Positions 1 through 10,969 of a stretch of DNA of 64,000 bases are shown here, in pieces (within the stretch, counting starts at the first letter, position 1; the number at the start of each line of letters is the position of its first letter). This DNA is from Myxococcales bacterium (GTDB lineage Bacteria > Myxococcota_A > UBA9160 > UBA4427), in the NCBI GenBank assembly GCA_012959805.1, contig DUCN01000062.1, positions 62,409 to 126,408 on the forward strand, in the 5' to 3' direction. A program made the translations under genes and the position numbers. A model generated the notes under the pieces. The model saw only the letters and a list, made by a program, of their open reading frames with translations, was not told the DNA's origin and searched no databases.

Positions 1-37
1 CGCTTCGCGGCCGGTTCGCGCGAGTACACCCGCGCGA

Positions 38-877
38 GTGAACCTGCCTCCGGAACTTCTCGCAAAAGAAGCCGCTCTGCTTGCGAGCATGGCCAATGTC
101 GGTCGCGTGATGGTGGCCTTCTCCGGTGGTGTCGACTCGAGCTATCTCGCCTGGGCGGCCCATCGCGCGTTGGGAAATGATTGCCTGCTGGTGACAGCGG
201 TATCCTCTTCCTATCCAGAGAGTCATCGTACGATGGCGGAGAAGATCGTGCACGATTTCGATCTTCCTCATCGCTTCGTCGAAACCCATGAAATGGAAAG
301 CAGCGCCTATCGCGCCAATGCTCCGGACCGCTGTTACCACTGCAAGAGCGAACTTTTCGAAACCATGGATCGATTGGTGACCGAACTGGGCTTCGATCGA
401 ATCGCCTACGGTGTGAATCTCGATGACCTTAGTGACTATCGCCCGGGGCATCGGGCCGCAGACGAACATCACGTTATGTCGCCGCTCCAAGAAGCCAATC
501 TCACCAAGCAGGAGATTCGGGATCTTTCGCGGGCGATCGGATTGCCGACTGCCGACCTTCCCGCTTCCGCTTGTCTTTCCTCGCGACTTCCGTACGGGAC
601 GGAGGTGACGATCGAAAGGCTTGGTCAGGTCGAAGAGGGCGAAGAGATGCTGCGGGGCCTCGGTTTTCGCCAATTGCGGCTTCGCCATCACGGGGAACTC
701 GCACGCGTCGAAATCGACCCCATGGAACTTCCCAGAGCACTCGACATCGAGATGACCGAGAAGATCGTGCGAGCGATCAAGAGTCTCGGCTTTCGTTATG
801 TCACGCTCGATCTCGAGGGTTATCGGATGGGTTCGCTCAACGAGGTCCTACAGATCCATCGCGATCCGATTCGCTGA
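38..877 (+). CDS. larE: ATP-dependent sacrificial sulfur transferase LarE (PP-loop)
   Basis: GTG start; PP-loop MVAFSGGVDSSYLA; CYHCKSELF and ASACLSSRLPYG motifs typical of LarE. Confidence 0.9.
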   Translation: MNLPPELLAKEAALLASMANVGRVMVAFSGGVDSSYLAWAAHRALGNDCLLVTAVSSSYPESHRTMAEKIVHDFDLPHRFVETHEMESSAYRANAPDRCYHCKSELFETMDRLVTELGFDRIAYGVNLDDLSDYRPGHRAADEHHVMSPLQEANLTKQEIRDLSRAIGLPTADLPASACLSSRLPYGTEVTIERLGQVEEGEEMLRGLGFRQLRLRHHGELARVEIDPMELPRALDIEMTEKIVRAIKSLGFRYVTLDLEGYRMGSLNEVLQIHRDPIR

Positions 878-943
878 GCGGCCGAATCTTTCGAAAGCCT
901 ACCCCCCAATCCCCTACCGGCGCGTCGCCCGCGTCATGCGAGA

Positions 944-1900
944 ATGAAAATAATGTGGACGACGGTCGAGTGTGCGGGACACCCGCGAGACATGGGTCTT
1001 GCTCAGGGCGCGGCGGCGAGAACCGCGATCCGTGCGGAGCTCGAACGGACGGACCTTCGCGTAAAACGATCGAGCATGCCGTCGCTGCGTGGCTTGGCGT
1101 CGGGGCCATTTCGGGGGAGCGGTGCCGGTCGCGAGTTCTATCGACATTTCGCCCATCAGGCGGAACGACTAGAAGGCCTGGCGACGACGGCCGACGTGCC
1201 CGTCGATTCGATCTTGAATCTGCACTTGCGTGTTCGTGCGGGCGGATCGGTGGGTGGACTTCTATCGCAGCGCGCGTCGGTTCGCGCGCGGACGGTCGGG
1301 CATGACGGCGCGGAGAAGCGAGCCTTGCTCGAGAGGACACTGCCCCAACCTACTGCGGGAGAAGCCGGCTGGATCCTTCGTGAGAGTCGACCAGCGGTCG
1401 GGTTTCGTTCAGTCGAAGTGACATTGCCATGGATGGTTTCTGCCGTGGCCGGTGTGAACGAAGGCGGCCTGGCGGTCGTCGCCGGGCCTTTGCTCTGGGG
1501 CGCACCCGGGCGCGACGGTGGATCGCCTTCGCTGCTTCTGGTGCAGGAATGTCTCCAGCGCTTCGGAGATGTGTCGGGGGCTCTTGATTGGTGTGCGAAA
1601 AGGCCGGTCGAGGGAGAACAATCTTTTGTGTTGGCCGATGCATCCGGGATGACGGCGACGGTTGTTGTGAGCGGCCGAGAGCGGCGCATTCAAGAGGGTG
1701 AAGGCGAGCTCTATCTAGAAGGCGGTGAACTGCCTGGAGACGTTCGTTCGGAGGGCGACCCGCGAGTCGATGCCGCGGAACCTGCGGAGGCTGCTCCCGT
1801 TTCGAAGGGTCAGCCCGATCGGGTGTGGCTGGATCCTGAGGCTAGGCGATTGCAGATCGATGCGGCGGGAATTTCGATCGACCTTGGCCTAATGGACTAA
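944..1900 (+). CDS. C45/AAT-like acyltransferase-family protein, nucleophile Cys not apparent
   Basis: N-terminal G-x-P-x-x-x-G-x-x-QG and NEGGLAVV segment resemble the C45 (acyl-CoA:6-APA acyltransferase) fold; 318 aa ORF. Confidence 0.5.
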   Translation: MKIMWTTVECAGHPRDMGLAQGAAARTAIRAELERTDLRVKRSSMPSLRGLASGPFRGSGAGREFYRHFAHQAERLEGLATTADVPVDSILNLHLRVRAGGSVGGLLSQRASVRARTVGHDGAEKRALLERTLPQPTAGEAGWILRESRPAVGFRSVEVTLPWMVSAVAGVNEGGLAVVAGPLLWGAPGRDGGSPSLLLVQECLQRFGDVSGALDWCAKRPVEGEQSFVLADASGMTATVVVSGRERRIQEGEGELYLEGGELPGDVRSEGDPRVDAAEPAEAAPVSKGQPDRVWLDPEARRLQIDAAGISIDLGLMD

Positions 1901-2017
1901 TTGCATTCGGGTGGTCATCGGCGGCTAGTCGAGCGCGTGTGCTGCGTTCCGAATTCGGCAATCTGGGGCAGCTGGAACATCGCCGTTGCTCATTTGAAAG
2001 CTTGGCTGGATTCGGGT

Positions 2018-2380
2018 CTAGTCCAGAATCTTGCCGAGTGTGGCGTTCATCGTTTCAGCCGTGAAAGGCTTGGTCAAGAAAGCGATGGCGCCGGCTTCGT
2101 TTGCTTGCTCGCGCATCTCGGCAGTGCATTCCGAGGTGATGAACGCAAAGGGAATGTTCAGATCCTTTTCGTTCATCGCACGCGCCAGTTCGATACCAGT
2201 CATCTCGGGCATATTCCAATCGAAGAGAACGACATCCGGCGCGTCCTGCGCGATCTTCTCGAGCGCCTCGACGCCATTTTCCGCCTCTTCGACGTCATGA
2301 CCACCAAAGCCGGCCTGGCGAAGAGTTCGAATGACGATCTTTCTCATAATGCCGCTGTCGTCGACGACCAGAATTTTCAT
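2018..2380 (-). CDS. Single-domain CheY-like response regulator
   Basis: MKILVVDDSGIMRK...VVLFDWNMPEMTG...FLTKPF receiver motifs; internal ATG at 2380 preceded by a GGAGGAGA-like RBS. Confidence 0.9.
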   Translation of the reverse strand: MKILVVDDSGIMRKIVIRTLRQAGFGGHDVEEAENGVEALEKIAQDAPDVVLFDWNMPEMTGIELARAMNEKDLNIPFAFITSECTAEMREQANEAGAIAFLTKPFTAETMNATLGKILD

Positions 2381-2616
2381 GCTTTGGGTCTCCTCCGGGG
2401 GGACGAACGGCGGGCGATTGAAGTATTGATGTGATCGATCCGCTGTGGTTTTCACAGGAGCGAAATCGTTCGCTTAGGAAATATCGCGTTCCCAGTCCTC
2501 TATGGCTCTTATGAGGGGGGTCGGGTCTACGCGATCCATGGCCCCGACCCACGAGATTGGCACCGAGTCCGTCTTGCTTAGCCAAGCGTGAGATTTCCGG
2601 CGGGCCGTATTGGGGG

Positions 2617-3132
2617 ATGAAGCAGCGGCTCCTGCGTCACCTTGCGACCCTTGATGCTGACGTCGTCATTGTCGATGTCGGAGCGGGTGCGGGTCTTCAT
2701 GCGCTCGATTTCTTCAACTCAGGCGATATCCGAATCGTCGTGACCGTTCCGGAACCGACGGCCTCCGTGGACGCCTATCGCTTCATCAACCTGGCGACGG
2801 TTCGCGAGTCGGTCACGAACGTGTCGACACGCAATCCAGATCGTCGATCCTTCGAACGACTCCAGCTCGTTACGCGACGCTTCCTCGGGCACGATCTCAA
2901 ACTGTTGGGGGAAATTCCGGGAAGTCAGGAAGTAGCCGACTCCATCAAGAGCTTTTTGCCTGTGGTCGAAGCCGACGCCGATTGCGCGGCATCGAGAGCA
3001 TTCCAATCGATTGCGCGAAATCTCGACGACGGATTGGTCCGTCTCTCAATTTCCTCGCGTTCAACGGGAACCTCATCCGAAGAGAAGGTTGAACTGCCGG
3101 ATCGATCGACGCCGAGATCGCCGATCGCCTAA
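2617..3132 (+). pseudogene. 5'-truncated FlhG/MinD-family ATPase remnant
   Basis: LDADVVIVDVGAGAGLHALDFFNSGDIRIVVTVPEPTASVDAYRFI resembles the Walker B/deviant MinD region, but no Walker A (KGGxGKS) upstream. Confidence 0.6.
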
Positions 3133-3217
3133 CGCATCAACACTTGATTGAATTGCGGATCGGAGACGAGGCTTTCGAAAGAGTATGCCGCGGCAATCGT
3201 CGTGTTGCAGGCCGTGC

Positions 3218-4822
3218 TTACGACCGTCGAGATCCGCTTCCGCCACGTCGTCCTCGAGCGCCATCGCCGCTAGACGACCGTGCGCCGCCTCCGCTGCGGC
3301 CGCTGCGCCGCCTTCGACTGTCATCAGGACGTTCGTCCGCTCGAGCGTTGTCTGCGATCTCGTCAGGGTCTGAGGTGTTCGAGGTGTCGGAGTTCCTCGA
3401 TTCACTTGGTTCGTCGGACCCCGTCCCCGCCGCCATCGTGTTCGGCTTCGAGGTGGCTTCGATCTTGGGTCCCGCGTCGCTCAGAATATAGGCTGCACAG
3501 ATGGAGGCGAGCTGCTGCACTCCCTCTTCTTCGCCGGCCAATTTCGTAATGACGGGAAGGATTCGTTCGATGGTGTCCTTGGACTTTTCGCCCGGCAGAT
3601 CGGCCAATTCCGATTCGGCCCGGGTATTGAGAGTCTGGATCTCCTCGTCGACGTTCCCCTCTTCCCGCTTCTTCTTTCGCCGCGCGATCCCGCGCTCCGT
3701 AGGCACCTTCTTTTCTGCGATCTTGATTCCGTTCACGATCTGCATGTGTTTGAAGTTGCCGATGTCGAGTCCGGATACCAGCGAGACTGCGACTCCGGAT
3801 TTGCCGGCTCGGCCGGTTCGGCCGGTGCGATGGACATAGACTTCTGGTGAATCGGAAGTGGTGTAGTTGATGACGTAGGCGAGATCCGAAATGTCGATCC
3901 CGCGAGCGGCCACGTCAGTCGCAACTAGGAAGCGAAGGTTCCCGGACTTGATCTTGGCAATGGCCTTTTCTCGAGCGGACTGCGCCAGGTCACCGGAGAT
4001 TTGATCGATGTTGAAATCTCGCTTGGCGAGATAGGCCGTGATGAAGCGAACGTCGGCTTTGGTATTACAGAAGATGATGGCGCTGTCAGGATCTTCATAT
4101 TGGAGAATGCGCGAGAGGACGGCCTCCTTCTCGGAAGCCGCGCAAACATAATAGTAGTGCTCGATCAACTGAGGTCGGCCGTTGTTGCCATCGATCGTGA
4201 CGTCTTCGGGTTCGTTCAGGAAATAACGAGAGAGTGAACGGACTCGTTCCGGCATCGTCGCGGAAAACAAGTGGGATTGGCGTTTTTTGGGCAGAAAGCT
4301 TGCGATGTCTTTCATGTCCGGCCAGAAGCCGAGAGAAAGCATTTCGTCCGCTTCGTCCAGCACCAGGATCTTGGTCTGGCTGAGATCCATCCGGTTGTTC
4401 TTGAGGTGGTCGAGAATTCGGCCCGGCGTTCCGACAACGATATGAGCGCCTCGTTCGAGTCCCTCGAGTTGTGGTCCGTAGGCGATACCGCCATAGATCG
4501 GCAGCGTTCGAACGCCGCGATGTTGGCCGAGTTGGTCGAGTTCCTTGGCGACCTGGTTGGCGAGTTCGCGGGTTGGTAAAAGCACGATCGCCTGGGTTAT
4601 CTTCGAATCGGTATCGATGGCTTCAACGAGCGGAATGCCGAAGGCGCCGGTCTTGCCGCTGCCCGTCTCAGCTTGGACGATCAGATCACCGCCGGCGCGC
4701 ATTTTCGGAATGGCGGCGGCCTGGACCGGGGTCGGTGTGTTCCAGCCGAGTTCTCGGATCGATTTCTGGATGTCGGGAGCGATGTCGGCGAAGAGTTCAG
4801 ATAATTCAGTGAGTTCAGTCAT
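3218..4822 (-). CDS. DEAD-box ATP-dependent RNA helicase with RG-rich C-terminus
   Basis: QAETGSGKTGA, VLDEADEML, SAT, HRTGRTGRAG motifs; C-terminal RRRRSGRSGGGARSS tail. Confidence 0.96.
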   Translation of the reverse strand: MTELTELSELFADIAPDIQKSIRELGWNTPTPVQAAAIPKMRAGGDLIVQAETGSGKTGAFGIPLVEAIDTDSKITQAIVLLPTRELANQVAKELDQLGQHRGVRTLPIYGGIAYGPQLEGLERGAHIVVGTPGRILDHLKNNRMDLSQTKILVLDEADEMLSLGFWPDMKDIASFLPKKRQSHLFSATMPERVRSLSRYFLNEPEDVTIDGNNGRPQLIEHYYYVCAASEKEAVLSRILQYEDPDSAIIFCNTKADVRFITAYLAKRDFNIDQISGDLAQSAREKAIAKIKSGNLRFLVATDVAARGIDISDLAYVINYTTSDSPEVYVHRTGRTGRAGKSGVAVSLVSGLDIGNFKHMQIVNGIKIAEKKVPTERGIARRKKKREEGNVDEEIQTLNTRAESELADLPGEKSKDTIERILPVITKLAGEEEGVQQLASICAAYILSDAGPKIEATSKPNTMAAGTGSDEPSESRNSDTSNTSDPDEIADNARADERPDDSRRRRSGRSGGGARSSSGDGARGRRGGSGSRRS

Positions 4823-4945
4823 CTTGGGCGCGCAGGCTACCCCTCACCCGCGGCGGGCGCAATCTTCAGCCGGAGAGGGCGTGGGCAGGTCAGATACGTG
4901 GGGCGCACGCAATGCCGCCTAGGAGGCCGTGCTAAGGTCGAGCGA

Positions 4946-5245
4946 ATGTCCCGCATCGAGAGCAAAGACCTGACTCGCATGGCCGTTTTGGCTCGGCTGG
5001 CCCTTGGAGAAGACGAAATCTCGTCGATGACACGCGACCTCGAGCAGATTCTCGGCTACGTCGCGACTCTGGAAGGCCTGGATACCGAGGGCGTCCCGCC
5101 GACGGCTCAGGGCTTCGAGTTGGCGACTCCTCTTCGCGCGGACGTTCCCGAGACCCCGATCGATCCCGAGCTCGCCGTGGCCAATGCGCCGGCGCGCCAA
5201 GGTACCGCCTTCCTCGTTCCGAAAGTGCTCGAGGAGGAGGGCTGA
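4946..5245 (+). CDS. gatC: Asp-tRNA(Asn)/Glu-tRNA(Gln) amidotransferase subunit C
   Basis: MSRIESKDLTRMAVLARLALGEDEISSMTRDLEQILGYV; immediately upstream of gatA/gatB. Confidence 0.93.
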   Translation: MSRIESKDLTRMAVLARLALGEDEISSMTRDLEQILGYVATLEGLDTEGVPPTAQGFELATPLRADVPETPIDPELAVANAPARQGTAFLVPKVLEEEG

Positions 5246-5249
5246 ACCG

Positions 5250-6740
5250 ATGAGCCTGGTCGAAAAGCTGCTTGCGGGCACTCTCGGAGAACAGCGAGAG
5301 GGTCTGGATCGTCGAGACATCAGCGCTCGAGAACTGGTTGCCGCCAGCTTTTCGCGAATCACCGCCCGCGAGAGTCTTACAGCGGTCGTTTCTCGTCGTG
5401 ATGAAGCAGCGCTCGCGTCCGCTGAGGCTTCCGATGCCCGTATCATGCGGGGCGAGCCGCTTTCGAAACTCGACGGCATTCCCATTCTCTTGAAAGACAA
5501 CATCGTGCAAGCGGGGGAACCCGCGACGTGTGCGTCTCGCATTCTCGGCAACTTCGTTTCGCCCTACGACGCCTTTGTGACGGAGAGACTGGCGGCGGCG
5601 GGAGCCATCATCGTCGGTCGAACGAACATGGATGAGTTTGCGATGGGGTCCTCCACGGAAAATTCGATCTACGGACCGAGTCATAATCCGTGGGACGAGA
5701 CTCGGACCTGCGGAGGGAGCTCGGGCGGGAGTGCGGCGGCGGTGGCTGCAGGCATGGTCCCGCTCGCGTTCGGCAGTGATACAGGCGGCTCAATTCGTCA
5801 GCCGGCGAGTTACTGCGGTGTCGTCGGACTCAAGCCGAGCTATGGCCGCGTCTCGCGTTGGGGACTCGTCGCCTTCGCTTCCTCCCTCGATCAGATCGGG
5901 CCGCTCGCCCGGAGCGTTTCGGATTGTGCGCTCGCCCTCGACCTGATCGCCGGGCATGACGCGAAGGATTCGACGTCGATCCCCGAAGACATCCCGAATT
6001 GGAGTGGGGATCTCGAGAAGGCGCGAGCCGCGGGCAGTCTCGATGGTCTTGCCATCGGTCTTCCCCGAGAATATTTTGTGGAGGAGGGCGTCGAGCCAGG
6101 CATTCTCGCTCGCGTCCGAGAAGCGATTACGACACTCGAAGAAGCGGGCGCTTCGTTCGAGGAAATCTCACTTCCCCATACCGCTTATACGATCGCGACC
6201 TACTACCTCATTGCCACGGCCGAAGCGTCGAGCAATCTCGCCCGCTTCGATGGCGTTCGTTATGGGCGTCGAGCAGAGCAGCCGAAGGATTTGAACGATC
6301 TCTACGAGCGATCGCGATCCGAGGGATTCAGCGCTGAAGTGAAGCGTCGGATCCTGCTTGGCACCTATGTTCTTTCAGCCGGGTACTACGACGCCTACTA
6401 CGTCAAGGCACAGCGCGTTCGCACGCTGATTCGACGCGACTTCGAAGCTGCTTTCGAATCCTGTGACGCAATCCTGACACCGACAACACCCGAAGTGGCC
6501 TTTCGACTCGGATCCAAGAGTGACGATCCGCTCTCCATGTATCTCTCCGACGTATACACCGTGTCAGCGAATCTCGCGGGGCTGCCAGCACTTTCGATGC
6601 CCTGTGGAATGAGTGAGGGAATGCCGGTTGGAATGCAGCTCCTGGGTCCGCCACTTGGGGAAGCGGCGATACTGCGAATCGGTGACGCCTATGAGCGTCG
6701 CTGTGATCAGTCGGTTGGTTTGCCTCCGGAGAAATCTTGA
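5250..6740 (+). CDS. gatA: Asp-tRNA(Asn)/Glu-tRNA(Gln) amidotransferase subunit A
   Basis: Amidase signature [49 protein letters not shown]. Confidence 0.97.
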   Translation: MSLVEKLLAGTLGEQREGLDRRDISARELVAASFSRITARESLTAVVSRRDEAALASAEASDARIMRGEPLSKLDGIPILLKDNIVQAGEPATCASRILGNFVSPYDAFVTERLAAAGAIIVGRTNMDEFAMGSSTENSIYGPSHNPWDETRTCGGSSGGSAAAVAAGMVPLAFGSDTGGSIRQPASYCGVVGLKPSYGRVSRWGLVAFASSLDQIGPLARSVSDCALALDLIAGHDAKDSTSIPEDIPNWSGDLEKARAAGSLDGLAIGLPREYFVEEGVEPGILARVREAITTLEEAGASFEEISLPHTAYTIATYYLIATAEASSNLARFDGVRYGRRAEQPKDLNDLYERSRSEGFSAEVKRRILLGTYVLSAGYYDAYYVKAQRVRTLIRRDFEAAFESCDAILTPTTPEVAFRLGSKSDDPLSMYLSDVYTVSANLAGLPALSMPCGMSEGMPVGMQLLGPPLGEAAILRIGDAYERRCDQSVGLPPEKS

Positions 6741-8236
6741 TGGCGAGTGAGCTCGATCGATACGAGATCGTGATTGGTCTCGAGGTGCATACGCACCTCA
6801 AGACCGCATCGAAGCTCTTCAGTCCGGCGCCCGTTCTCTACGGTGAAGAGCCGAATCATTCGGTGCATGCGATCGATCTTGCCTTGCCCGGCGTGTTGCC
6901 CGTGTTGAATGAACGCGTGGTCGAGTTGGCGATTCGTTTAGGGTTGGCGATTCACGGAACGGTGAATCCACGTTCGGTCTTCGCCCGCAAGAATTATTTC
7001 TACCCGGATCTGCCAAAGGGTTATCAGATCTCGCAGTTCGAGGACCCAGTCGTATCCGGGGGTTGGCTCGAAATCGAGGTAAACGGAAAGGGCGAAGGGA
7101 AGTCGGCGAGCGTGGGTAACGCGAAAACATCCATGCGCCGGATTGGAATCACACGCGCGCATCTCGAAGAAGACGCGGGCAAGTCGATTCATGACGTCGC
7201 CATCGCGGGTCGGGATGATTCCTGTATCGATCTCAACCGCGCGGGCGTTCCCCTGCTCGAGATCGTTTCCGAGCCCGACTTGCGTTCGGCCCAGGAAGCG
7301 ACGGCCTATCTCCGGGAGCTACGCGCGATTCTTCGGTATATCGGCGTCTCCGATGCGGATATGGAGAAGGGGCAGTTTCGCTGTGATGCCAACGTTTCGA
7401 TTCGTCCGCACGGCAGTCAAGAGTTGGGGACGCGAACGGAAGTCAAGAACCTGAATTCCTTTTCGAACGTCGAAGACGCGATCGAGGCGGAGGCCTTGCG
7501 TCAGCGGGAGCTGATCGCGGACGGTGGCGAAGTTGTCCAGGCGACGATGGGATTCGATCCCGTTCGTCGACGCACGAGTGTGCAGAGATTAAAAGAAAAC
7601 TCCGACGACTATCGCTATTTCCCAGATCCGGATCTAATCCCCCTGCGCATCGACCCAGCGCAGATCGAGGCCGTTCGCGCCGAGTTGCCCGAGCTGCCCG
7701 GTGACAAGCGTGCCCGCTTCGAGTCGGAGTTGGGACTCTCTGGCTACGACGCAGGGGTATTGACCGCGAATCGGGGGTTGGCGGATTTCTTTGAGCAGAC
7801 GGCGAAAGCGTGCAGCGCGCCCAAGGCGGCGGCGAATTGGATGACGCGGGATTTGCTTCGCGAACTCAAGGAGCGCGATGTCGAGTTGTCGGAAATGGCG
7901 ATCACGCCGCATATCCTGGCTTCGATGATCAGGCTAATAGAAGAAGGAAGACTGACCTCTCGAAATGCGGCGCAGCTCTTTCCGATTCTCGTTTCCGAAG
8001 GCGGCGATCCCGAGGCGCTCATGATCGCGCGCGGACTCGAGGCCGTCTCGGATTCAGGCACGATCGATGGATTCGTTGACGCTGTGATCGCTGGCCATTC
8101 GGATGTCGTCGAGCAGATACGAGGTGGCGATGACAAGCCGCTCAACTTCCTGATGGGCCAGGTCATGAAGGCAAGCCAGGGCAAGGCCGACCCCGGTCAG
8201 GTCCGACAAAAACTGATCGACAAAATTCGAGGCTGA
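6740..8236 (+). CDS. gatB: Asp-tRNA(Asn)/Glu-tRNA(Gln) amidotransferase subunit B
   Basis: YEIVIGLEVHTHLKTASKLFS; YFYPDLPKGYQISQ; C-terminal YqeY-like domain. Confidence 0.97.
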   Translation: MASELDRYEIVIGLEVHTHLKTASKLFSPAPVLYGEEPNHSVHAIDLALPGVLPVLNERVVELAIRLGLAIHGTVNPRSVFARKNYFYPDLPKGYQISQFEDPVVSGGWLEIEVNGKGEGKSASVGNAKTSMRRIGITRAHLEEDAGKSIHDVAIAGRDDSCIDLNRAGVPLLEIVSEPDLRSAQEATAYLRELRAILRYIGVSDADMEKGQFRCDANVSIRPHGSQELGTRTEVKNLNSFSNVEDAIEAEALRQRELIADGGEVVQATMGFDPVRRRTSVQRLKENSDDYRYFPDPDLIPLRIDPAQIEAVRAELPELPGDKRARFESELGLSGYDAGVLTANRGLADFFEQTAKACSAPKAAANWMTRDLLRELKERDVELSEMAITPHILASMIRLIEEGRLTSRNAAQLFPILVSEGGDPEALMIARGLEAVSDSGTIDGFVDAVIAGHSDVVEQIRGGDDKPLNFLMGQVMKASQGKADPGQVRQKLIDKIRG

Positions 8237-8238
8237 GG

Positions 8239-10803
8239 TTGTTCGCAGGTTCGAAGACTCCGGCGAGGGGGCTAATGGGAAAGATCGTTTTCAAGATCGT
8301 GCTCGGTCTGCTTGGGGGCGCGCTGATTGTGATTGGTCTGATTGCGGTTGCGCTTCCGCGGCTGGTCGCTCGTGACGATTTTCAGTCCACGCTGCGCGAA
8401 GCAGCGGCGAAGGAATTCGGGGCGTCGGTCGAGTGGCGGAGTCTCGAAGCAGGCTTGCTACCGCCTCGGCTGATGATCGAGGCGCCCGTCGTCACGTCGT
8501 CGATCGATCCATCAGAGGGTTCGGCGCTCAGCGCCGCCTCGATCGACCTGCGTCTTGAGCTGCTGCCGATTCTTCAATCCCGGATTGAGGTGGCATCGCT
8601 CGTTGTGCGCGATGCGGAAGTCGTACTGATCCGGACGGCCGAGGGCTTTAGCAATCCGCTCTTCGGGTCGTCAGCCGAGAAGACTTCGCCGAAGGTCGCT
8701 GACTCCGGGAGTAGGCCTTCGGCATCCGACGCTGACGCTCCAGACGAGCCATCGAGTTCTTTTAAGCTGGCGATCCGCCACGTTGCGGTTTCGAATAGTC
8801 GTTTCGTTATTCGCGATTCGACGCTTTCCCCGGCAGTCGAGTGGAGCTTCGAAGATCTGGAGATGCGGACGGGCATCGACCTCTCATCGGCGTTGATGAC
8901 GATCAATCTCGCCTCGCAAATTCAATCGGGCGGCGAGGCGATCGGCGGACTGGAACTCTCGGGATCCATTGACCTGGGAGGCGTCTACGACCTCGACCTT
9001 CGGCTCGAAGAAGTGTTGATTGAAGCGCTGGCACCCTATCTGGGTGCCGTAGAGGTTGAAGGCGTACTCGGCGGTGATGTCTTGATTGGTGGCGATTCTT
9101 CTCGCGTGGCGAGCGTCGAACTGGATCTATTAGTCGAGGAACTGAGTCTGGAGAATCCAGGCGGAGATCATGAAGGCCAGCTTCGGCTGCAAGGAAGTTG
9201 GGTTTTGGATGCCCCCGTCGCTCTCAGCGCGAATCTCGATCTCGACGAGGGTGGACACGTTCGCGTAGAGGGAACCGCGACTCTCGAGGGCCGACTCGAT
9301 CTAAAAGCCCGCCTTGAAGCGTTTGACCTGCGGGCGGCCCATTCGTTCGTATCAGACCAAGAGGGTCCGTCGATCGAACTCGGGGGGTTCGCAACTGGAA
9401 CAGCGAGCCTCGTTGGTCCTGCGACTTCTCCAGAGCTGATCGAGAGCGAGATTCATGTCGAGTCGGGGGTACTTCGAATTCCCGAATATGTCGTCGAGGG
9501 CCCATTCGATCTGAAAATGAAAGTGAACGACCCATTGTCCGAATCGATGAAGGGACGGATGGAGCTTGATCTCACGGCGGCACGGGTCGACGTTCAAGGT
9601 CAGTTCTCGAAACGCGAAGGGATGGTGGCCGAACTCACGACAGAGTTTGCGCGAAAGCGTTCCGGGGAAATTGAATTCGAAAGCCGAATCAAACTACGAA
9701 ATCTGAATGAGATTTTTATGCAAGGCGCGATCGGAGAAACGTCGGCGGTCGCCATCTCAATACCCAGTTTTGATCTCGAGGGCTGGGCCGAGGTCTTTCC
9801 TGCGCTTGAGGGTCTTCAGCCAAGCGGCCGGATATCGCTTGATCGTCTGGCGATCGAACTCGTTCCCGGAGCGCTCAGCCAATGCAGCGGCCGGATGCGC
9901 TTCGAATCGCTGGGTCTTGTCATTTCTGAGACGGAGAAGGTCCAGTTGGCCGGGGCATTCCTTGGAGTCGGGACGGGCTTTCGAGCTGAAGACCTTCGCG
10001 CGACTGTTGGCGGAATGACGCTTGGAGTCGAAGGTGGTGTCGATGATCCCTTGGGCTCGAGACTTTTTGATTTCGAGATCAAATCTCTTGGCGAAGTCGA
10101 TGCTAACGAGCTCGTTTCGGCTTTGACGTCTTCGCGAGACACGGTGTTCGGAAAGCTCGTCCTGGCCGGCCGGCTGCGTGGAAGCGCAGGCGAGGATGGC
10201 GATTTCTATGACCGGCTCGGAGGTGAACTTCAGGTCTCCATCGGCAAGGACGGTGGAGGGCGATTGCGAGGTGTGACGTTTCTTCAAGTGATTCTCGATG
10301 AGGTTCCACTTCTCGCAAATGTTGCGCGTTTGACCGCGCGAAAGAAAATCGATCGATATCTTTCGGAAAATTTCGAGTTGATCGAAGGTGATTTCAACGT
10401 CGGCCAGGGGCAGATCAATGCCCGAAGTCTTCGACTTGTCTATGAAGGATACGAGGTCAAATTAAAGGGCCCGATCCAGCTCCCGAGTCTCGAAATCGAG
10501 CTGACCGGCGACGTTTTACTCAAGTCGAAAATGGTCTCCGCGTTAGGCGGTGTCTTGGGTGGATCGGAGGGCAGCCGAGATCCCGTTCGCATTCCACTCG
10601 CGCGGGTCACGAATACGCTTTCGGAGCCAAAAATAGTCATGAGTTCGAAAACGCTGGCAGCGATTTCGAAGCTGCTGATCAAGGCAGCTGGCTTCGACGC
10701 GCTGACACTCGACGTGGGTCGCGCCCTCGGCCGCCTTCTGGGTGATGGCAAGCCCAACAGGTGGCGCAACAGCAACAGCGGAACTGGGGATGGCAGCCAG
10801 TAG
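8239..10803 (+). CDS. AsmA-family protein
   Basis: N-terminal TM helix then AsmA-type repeats (SALSAASIDLRLELLPILQSRIEVASLVVRDAEVVLIR) and C-terminal AsmA domain. Confidence 0.8.
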   Translation: MFAGSKTPARGLMGKIVFKIVLGLLGGALIVIGLIAVALPRLVARDDFQSTLREAAAKEFGASVEWRSLEAGLLPPRLMIEAPVVTSSIDPSEGSALSAASIDLRLELLPILQSRIEVASLVVRDAEVVLIRTAEGFSNPLFGSSAEKTSPKVADSGSRPSASDADAPDEPSSSFKLAIRHVAVSNSRFVIRDSTLSPAVEWSFEDLEMRTGIDLSSALMTINLASQIQSGGEAIGGLELSGSIDLGGVYDLDLRLEEVLIEALAPYLGAVEVEGVLGGDVLIGGDSSRVASVELDLLVEELSLENPGGDHEGQLRLQGSWVLDAPVALSANLDLDEGGHVRVEGTATLEGRLDLKARLEAFDLRAAHSFVSDQEGPSIELGGFATGTASLVGPATSPELIESEIHVESGVLRIPEYVVEGPFDLKMKVNDPLSESMKGRMELDLTAARVDVQGQFSKREGMVAELTTEFARKRSGEIEFESRIKLRNLNEIFMQGAIGETSAVAISIPSFDLEGWAEVFPALEGLQPSGRISLDRLAIELVPGALSQCSGRMRFESLGLVISETEKVQLAGAFLGVGTGFRAEDLRATVGGMTLGVEGGVDDPLGSRLFDFEIKSLGEVDANELVSALTSSRDTVFGKLVLAGRLRGSAGEDGDFYDRLGGELQVSIGKDGGGRLRGVTFLQVILDEVPLLANVARLTARKKIDRYLSENFELIEGDFNVGQGQINARSLRLVYEGYEVKLKGPIQLPSLEIELTGDVLLKSKMVSALGGVLGGSEGSRDPVRIPLARVTNTLSEPKIVMSSKTLAAISKLLIKAAGFDALTLDVGRALGRLLGDGKPNRWRNSNSGTGDGSQ

Positions 10804-10969
10804 GCATCTTCTTGTAGCGAAGGCGGCATGACACGAAATTGAAGTGCACGGGCTTACGTTTGCGCTTCAAGCGGTTAGAGCCCGGGATCCCGGTGGTCTG
10901 GATCGGAGCCCCTTCGGCCTCAGTCTCAATTAGATGAATGCCGATACGTGAGATCTAGGAGACCGCTCG

